Origin: Oscillospiraceae bacterium
Lineage (GTDB): Bacteria; Bacillota; Clostridia; Oscillospirales; Oscillospiraceae
DNA: 9,651 nt
Reading direction: 5' to 3'
NCBI GenBank assembly: GCA_016296235.1
Contig: JAEDJR010000071.1
Location: forward strand, 1 to 9,651
The notes below the pieces were generated by a model. The model did no database searches. It was not told where the DNA came from and was given only the letters and a program-made list of their open reading frames with translations. Shown piece by piece: positions 7,101-9,651 of this stretch (within the stretch, counting starts at the first letter, position 1; every line of letters starts with the position of its first letter). Made by a program: the position numbers and the translations under genes.

Positions 7101-7609
7101 CCGGCGATGTCTCTGCCATCGGCGCTTCCCTGCTGAGCAGCGACGATGTAATCAATGTGAGTACCTCCCAGGAGCTGCGGGATCTGGTGTCCAACGCCAT
7201 GTCCAGCCTCAACTCCATCGTGCTGCTGGTGGTCGGCTGTGCCGTCGCCCTGTCCTTTGTGGTGGGCTACAACCTCATCAACATCAACATCACCGAACGG
7301 GCCAGGGAAATCGCCACCATCAAGGTTCTGGGCTTCTACCGCAGCGAGACCCACGCCTATGTGTTCCGGGAGAGCATCCTGCTCACCATTCTCGGCTCCA
7401 TCGCCGGCATCCCCTTGGGAATCTGGCTGCACCGGTTCATTATGACCTGCGTCAAAACAGACTTTGTGTGCTTCCAGACCAGAATCGCGCCCCTGAGCTA
7501 TGTGCTGGGCATCGCCATCACGGTGCTGGTCACCCTGGCGGTCAACGGGATCCTCAGCCCCAAGATCGATCAGATCAACATGGCGGAAAGCCTGAAATCC
7601 GTGGAATAA
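4106..7609 (+). CDS. FtsX-type ABC permease with long periplasmic/extracellular coiled coil
   Basis: The 1167-residue permease has the duplicated FtsX layout with eight likely membrane segments (numbered from the GTG at 4103): 22-40; 646-664, 697-717, 738-762; 811-833; 1037-1057, 1090-1110, 1131-1152. FtsX cores are visible as TMSRMVEEQRTQNGTLKALGY (662-683) and NITERAREIATIKVLGFYR (1062-1080). The first external domain (41-645) includes a coiled coil of about 380 residues (236-616), rich in A, E, Q, L and D, with recurrent L-x-D-G units (LDDGWQE, LADGWQELED, KLDDGRRELEDGEAEL, LDAGRKELEDGE, LDDGWAELNDGQ). The second external domain (834-1036) resembles MacB-like domains. Two GTG codons are possible starts, 4103 and 4106; the latter gives the classic GTGA overlap with the ATPase stop, and GGAGGAG at 4091-4097 serves either. 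Permeases of this size with an SMC-like insert occur widely in Firmicutes, but their substrates are mostly unknown. Export of a peptide or lipid, or mechanical control of an envelope enzyme as FtsEX does, are both possible. Confidence 0.92.
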   Translation: MKHSAWKKNNRRELRKTLGRFLAIVSIVALGVGFFTGLKSSRPAMVQTGRHFLDRMNFYDLQLVSTIGFDEDAAEAYAALDGVAAAEGSLSADMLVSCGSEDKVFKTHCLLPSINQVQLTGGRMPQAANECLGDDLYFTEDDLGMTLTVEHQEDSLFSQDSYILVGIGNSPQYLNLTRGSSSLGTGSVAGFLFLTREGFDADYCTELYLRLEGDRELFTTNYADALDAWEAPLLAVMEEQGAQRLDRVVQDARDKLDDGWQEYYDGLAEYEAARADAEQQLADGWQELEDAKQKLDDGRRELEDGEAELARLQADPYSNPQLADAKAQLDAGRKELEDGEAQYQEGKEQYEAMKMPMKVLISKAEQALGAAQAVLDAANAEYQDALAAFRQVEAEIRRQQEQLYAQVQRQEDALNQAQAALAEQEARLEQLRQEHADPALIAQAELEVEAARTEVAVRQAAYDAAKAAYDAQNQLLEDQLEEARQRLEQAQAALEQAQAQVDSLNTQLSDARQQLKDAELQLLEAEIQLQEGRAQLEAGEATLQQEIRNAISTARTQLDDGWAELNDGQAQYDEGLQTYYDKEAEAKQELAKAEKELDDAQRQLRQGEVDLERMKNPSYYVLTPGSNNGYISFNNDTKIVEGVAKVFPLFFFLVAALVCSSTMSRMVEEQRTQNGTLKALGYSDLQIMLRYSNYAGGAAIIGCILGLLVGTYLFPYVIWDAYQLLYHFSPLEFLFNWPIALISVAAALLCCVGAACSAAWSDLRMMPAQLMRPKTPKAGKRIFLEYIKPLWNSLGFLAKVSLRNIFRYRKRLFMMILGTGGCLSLLLAGLGLRDSIAYVADDQFEQITMYDYVVTFDSNRSAAQQAAFREAHRDELEQCVFAGVSTLTVSTSLGNQSVSVVACSDPEMDTLLGLRWEGEDLGYPTGDGLYVSSALAEDAGLAVGDSLPLRLDSNEVIEIPITGIFTNYVRHYAYLTQEGYETWFGIEPELNTAYCTAASGDVSAIGASLLSSDDVINVSTSQELRDLVSNAMSSLNSIVLLVVGCAVALSFVVGYNLININITERAREIATIKVLGFYRSETHAYVFRESILLTILGSIAGIPLGIWLHRFIMTCVKTDFVCFQTRIAPLSYVLGIAITVLVTLAVNGILSPKIDQINMAESLKSVE
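5005..5127 (+). repeat. In-gene DNA repeat in the coiled-coil region
   Basis: A 21-base sequence starting GGAGCTGGAGGACGG is identical at 5005-5025 and 5107-5127, a shift of 102 bases or 34 codons. A second identical 15-base segment, CTGGACGACGGCTGG, occurs at 4871-4885 and again at 5777-5791. Both code for the L-x-D-G units of the permease coil. The identity at third codon positions suggests recent local duplication or gene conversion, though biased codon use in the same motif could give part of it. Confidence 0.55.
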
Positions 7610-7611
7610 TA

Positions 7612-7640
7612 TTGACAAGCGCCTCCGTTTTTCCGATAAT
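7612..7640 (+). promoter_or_regulatory. Promoter of the PAP2-GNAT-LOG operon
   Basis: A perfect -35 TTGACA (7612-7617) and a -10 GATAAT (7635-7640) are spaced by exactly 17 bases. Transcription should start near 7647, giving a leader of about 17 bases with GGAGG 7 bases before the ATG at 7664. The -35 begins three bases after the permease stop codon. The promoter lies inside the left arm and loop of the hairpin described next. Confidence 0.8.
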
Positions 7641-7661
7641 GGTGGAGAAACGGAGGCGTTT
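7617..7661 (+). terminator. Hairpin enclosing the PAP2 ribosome binding site; possible attenuator
   Basis: Bases 7617-7630 pair with 7648-7661 in 14 consecutive pairs (one G-U), around a 17-base loop. The 3' arm holds GGAGG (7652-7656), the only good ribosome site for the next gene. Only TTTGT follows the stem, so intrinsic termination would be weak to moderate. In transcripts reading through from the ABC operon the stem should form and block translation of the PAP2 gene. In transcripts starting at the nested promoter the left arm is absent. The pairing is seen directly; the regulatory effect is inference. Confidence 0.6.
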
Positions 7662-7663
7662 GT

Positions 7664-8572
7664 ATGGAGCTGTTGTATTGGCTGGAATCCATCCGAAATC
7701 CTGTCCTGGACGGATTCTTCAGCGCAGTCACCTATCTTGGTTCGGAGCTGGTGTTTATGGTGCTGGCCCTGACCATCTACTGGTGCGTCAGCAAATCCCA
7801 GGGATTGTATCTGTTGTCCGTGGGCTGTCTGGGCACCACCCTCAATCAATTTCTGAAAATCACCTGCCGCATTCCCCGCCCCTGGGTGCGGGATCCGGAC
7901 TTTACCATTGTGGAGAGCGCCCGGGCGGACGCCACAGGCTATTCCTTCCCCTCGGGCCATACCCAGAACGCCGTGGGCACCTTCGGCTGTCTGGCCGTGG
8001 ACGCCCGGCGGCCCTGGCTGCGGGCGGTTCTGATCGTTCTGGCCCTGCTGACGGCCTTCTCCCGGATGTACCTGGGGGTTCACACACCCTGGGATGTGGG
8101 GGTCGCCGCCGTCATGGCCGTGATCCTGATCCTTGCCCTGCGGCCCCTCTTCCGGGACGCCGACGCCCATCCCCGGCGGATGCTGGTCATTCTGGGCATC
8201 CTGGGTTTGTGCAACGCAGCCTTCCTGGCCTACGCCCTGTGCTGGCCCTTCCCGGCCGACGCGGATCCGGTACAGCTGGCCCTCGGCGCTGAAAACGCCG
8301 CCAAGCTCACCGGCGCTCTCATCGGCATGGCCCTGGGCTACTGGCTGGACTGGAAAAAAGTCCGCTTTACCACCGCAGCCCCGCTGCCGGGTCAAATCCT
8401 GAAGCTGGTTCTGGGCATGGCCCTGCTGCTGGCCATCAAATCCAGTCTGAAGCCCTTGTTGGGCGGCAGCCTGTGGGCCGGCGCCCTGCGCTATGGTCTC
8501 ATGATCTTCTTTGCCGCCGGCCTGTGGCCCATGACCTTCCCCTGGTTCGCCAGGCTCGGAAAGAAGGGCTGA
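7664..8572 (+). CDS. PAP2 family membrane phosphatase
   Basis: The 302-residue integral membrane protein carries all three PAP2 active-site motifs: K-x6-R-P (K65, R72, P73), PSGH (96-99) and SR-x5-H-x3-D (S133, R134, H140, D144). Such enzymes remove phosphate from lipid phosphates such as phosphatidic acid, phosphatidylglycerophosphate or undecaprenyl pyrophosphate, acting at the outer face of the membrane. The exact substrate cannot be read from these motifs. The PAP2 core ends near residue 162; about 140 further residues hold three or four more hydrophobic segments (about 172-193, 212-228, 243-262, 272-292), an extension found in a subset of longer Firmicute PAP2 proteins. The ATG at 7664 follows GGAGG by 7 bases. 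It is the first gene of a three-gene operon, with 2 bases to the GNAT gene. Confidence 0.93.
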   Translation: MELLYWLESIRNPVLDGFFSAVTYLGSELVFMVLALTIYWCVSKSQGLYLLSVGCLGTTLNQFLKITCRIPRPWVRDPDFTIVESARADATGYSFPSGHTQNAVGTFGCLAVDARRPWLRAVLIVLALLTAFSRMYLGVHTPWDVGVAAVMAVILILALRPLFRDADAHPRRMLVILGILGLCNAAFLAYALCWPFPADADPVQLALGAENAAKLTGALIGMALGYWLDWKKVRFTTAAPLPGQILKLVLGMALLLAIKSSLKPLLGGSLWAGALRYGLMIFFAAGLWPMTFPWFARLGKKG

Positions 8573-8574
8573 CC

Positions 8575-9111
8575 ATGCTCCGTGACGCAACAATGCGGGA
8601 TGTCCCGGCCATTCTGGACATCTACCGGCCCTATATTCTGAATACGGCCATTACCTTTGAATACGACGTGCCCACCCCGGCCCAGTTTGAAGCTCGCTTC
8701 CGGGCCATTACCCGGGAGTTTCCCTGGCTGGTGTGGGAGGAGGACGGCGAGATTCTGGGCTACGCCTACGGCAGCCGTGCCTTTGAGCGGGCGGCCTACG
8801 GCTGGGACGCAGATCTGTCCATCTATCTGCGGCAGGGCTGTTCCGGCCGGGGCATCGGCCGCGCCCTCTACGAAACCCTGGAGCAGCGGCTGGCCGCCCA
8901 GGGCTACTACGTTCTCTACGGTCTGGTCACCTCGGCCAACGCCGGCAGCTGTGCCTTCCACGAGGCCATGGGCTACCGGGAGGCCATGCGGCTGCCGGCC
9001 TGCGGCTTCAAATTCGGCCAGTGGTACGATGTGATTTGGTACGAAAAACGCCTGAAAACGGGAAACCCGGAGCAATTCCCCATTTCCTGGGCTCAGGCGT
9101 CCCGGCTTTGA
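8575..9111 (+). CDS. GNAT N-acetyltransferase, phosphinothricin acetyltransferase-like
   Basis: The 178-residue protein has one GNAT domain. The N-terminus MLRDATMRDVPAILDIYRPY and the block ERAAYGWDADLSIYL (71-85) are typical of the PAT/YncA branch. The acetyl-CoA loop is QGCSGRGIGRA (87-97), followed by LVTSANAGSCAFHEAMGY (117-134) and the end block FGQWYDVIWYEKRL (147-160). Relatives acetylate the amino group of methionine sulfoximine, methionine sulfone or phosphinothricin; the natural substrate here is unknown. A tail of 18 residues (161-178) extends past the usual family end. I chose the ATG at 8575, 2 bases after the PAP2 stop and just after AAGAAGGG; an in-frame ATG at 8473 would lie deep inside the PAP2 gene. 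It shares the operon with the genes on both sides. Confidence 0.9.
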   Translation: MLRDATMRDVPAILDIYRPYILNTAITFEYDVPTPAQFEARFRAITREFPWLVWEEDGEILGYAYGSRAFERAAYGWDADLSIYLRQGCSGRGIGRALYETLEQRLAAQGYYVLYGLVTSANAGSCAFHEAMGYREAMRLPACGFKFGQWYDVIWYEKRLKTGNPEQFPISWAQASRL

Positions 9112-9123
9112 AAGGAGCATTCC

Positions 9124-9651
9124 ATGCAAATCTGTGTCTATGGCGCGGCAAGTGACCACATTGATCCGGCCTATCTCGAGGCCGGAGAGGCCCTGGGGCT
9201 GGAGCTGGCCCGCCGGGGCCACGGACTGGTCTTCGGCGGCGGGCAGACCGGCCTCATGGGGGCCGTGGCCCGGGGCGTGGTTCGGGGCGGCGGGCAGCTC
9301 ACCGGCGTGGCCCCCCGGTTCTTCGACCAGCCCGGGGTGCTCTATGACGGATGCACCCGGTTTATTTTCACGGAAACCATGCGGGAACGCAAGTCCATCA
9401 TGGAGGAGCAGGCCGACGCCTTTGTCATGACCCCCGGCGGCATCGGCACCTTTGAGGAGTTCTATGAGATTCTGACCCTGCGGCAGCTGGGCCGCCATCA
9501 GAAGCCCATTGCCATGCTCAATACCCGGGACTACTACGCCCCTCTGCTGCAGATGCAGGCCCAGGCCATGACCCAGGGCTTCCTGCAACCGGAATGCGCC
9601 AGCCTCTTCGCGGCATTTGCCGAGCCGGCTGCGCTGCTGGATTATCTGGAA
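9124..9651 (+). CDS. LOG family protein (PGGxGT Rossmann fold), 3' end cut by window
   Basis: The frame is open for 176 codons and runs off the window without a stop. The motifs are those of LOG / TIGR00730 proteins: a start MQICVYGAAS, GGGQTGLMGAVA (38-49), the MRERK segment (86-90) and PGGIGTFEE (104-112), followed by LRQLGRHQKPIAMLN (119-133). Proven LOG enzymes hydrolyse cytokinin riboside 5'-monophosphates or other nucleoside monophosphates to free base and ribose 5-phosphate; older annotations as lysine decarboxylase are wrong. In Firmicutes the true substrate is usually unproven. The catalytic R and E of PGGxGTxxE are present. AAAGGAG lies 6 bases before the ATG at 9124, and only 12 bases separate it from the GNAT gene. 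Most of the typical 180-200 residues are inside the window. Confidence 0.92.
   Translation, partial: MQICVYGAASDHIDPAYLEAGEALGLELARRGHGLVFGGGQTGLMGAVARGVVRGGGQLTGVAPRFFDQPGVLYDGCTRFIFTETMRERKSIMEEQADAFVMTPGGIGTFEEFYEILTLRQLGRHQKPIAMLNTRDYYAPLLQMQAQAMTQGFLQPECASLFAAFAEPAALLDYLE

Noticed and set aside
8473..8574. An N-terminal extension of the GNAT protein from an upstream in-frame ATG
   Set aside because: It would overlap the PAP2 gene by about 100 bases, lacks a ribosome site, and adds arginine-rich sequence not seen in the family; the ATG at 8575 fits spacing and homology.
4754..8593. A 1279-codon open frame on the minus strand opposite the ABC permease and PAP2 genes
   Set aside because: It mirrors the codon bias of the plus-strand genes (few codons whose complement is a stop, especially in the Q/E/A/L-rich coil). 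Its product is low-complexity G/Q/H-rich with no recognisable domain, and it runs across two well-supported genes.
9134..9430. A 98-codon frame at the right end
   Set aside because: It is an out-of-frame reading of the LOG family gene, which starts at 9124 with a proper ribosome site and conserved motifs.

Overview
The window looks like chromosomal DNA from a GC-rich Firmicute, most likely a gut Clostridium relative of the Oscillospiraceae/Ruminococcaceae type. This is inference, from the roughly 60% GC by eye, Shine-Dalgarno sites of the AGGAGG type, sigma-A-like promoters, the PadR plus HAAS-DUF4097 gene pair, and an intergenic palindromic element of a kind I associate with genomes of that group. 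No rRNA, tRNA, CRISPR array, transposase or phage gene was found. Seven complete or near-complete genes and one 3'-truncated gene fill almost all of the sequence.

Left part, minus strand (1-2034). A PadR-type repressor gene and a membrane-anchored HAAS-DUF4097 protein gene overlap by 11 bases and are read from one strong promoter with a dyad across its -10/spacer region, so autoregulation is likely. Beyond the DUF4097 stop, the window edge (6-70) holds an unidentified foldable sequence ending in five T residues on the plus strand. Upstream of padR lies a 223-base inverted-repeat element (1778-2000) that separates this operon from pepT.

Middle (2035-7609). A complete peptidase T gene (minus) diverges from a two-gene ABC exporter operon (plus): a MacB/LolD-type ATPase and a 1167-residue FtsX-type permease whose first extracytoplasmic domain carries about 380 residues of coiled coil with L-x-D-G repeats. 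The 149-base divergent spacer carries one promoter for each direction.

Right part (7610-9651). A compact plus-strand operon encodes a PAP2-family membrane phosphatase, a phosphinothricin-acetyltransferase-like GNAT enzyme and a LOG-family (PGGxGT) phosphoribohydrolase that runs off the window. Its promoter is nested inside a 14-bp hairpin whose 3' arm contains the ribosome binding site of the PAP2 gene. Transcripts reading through from the ABC operon should hide that site, while transcripts from the nested promoter should leave it free. This arrangement is the most interesting regulatory structure I see here. I found no clear defence system or other new multi-gene machinery.
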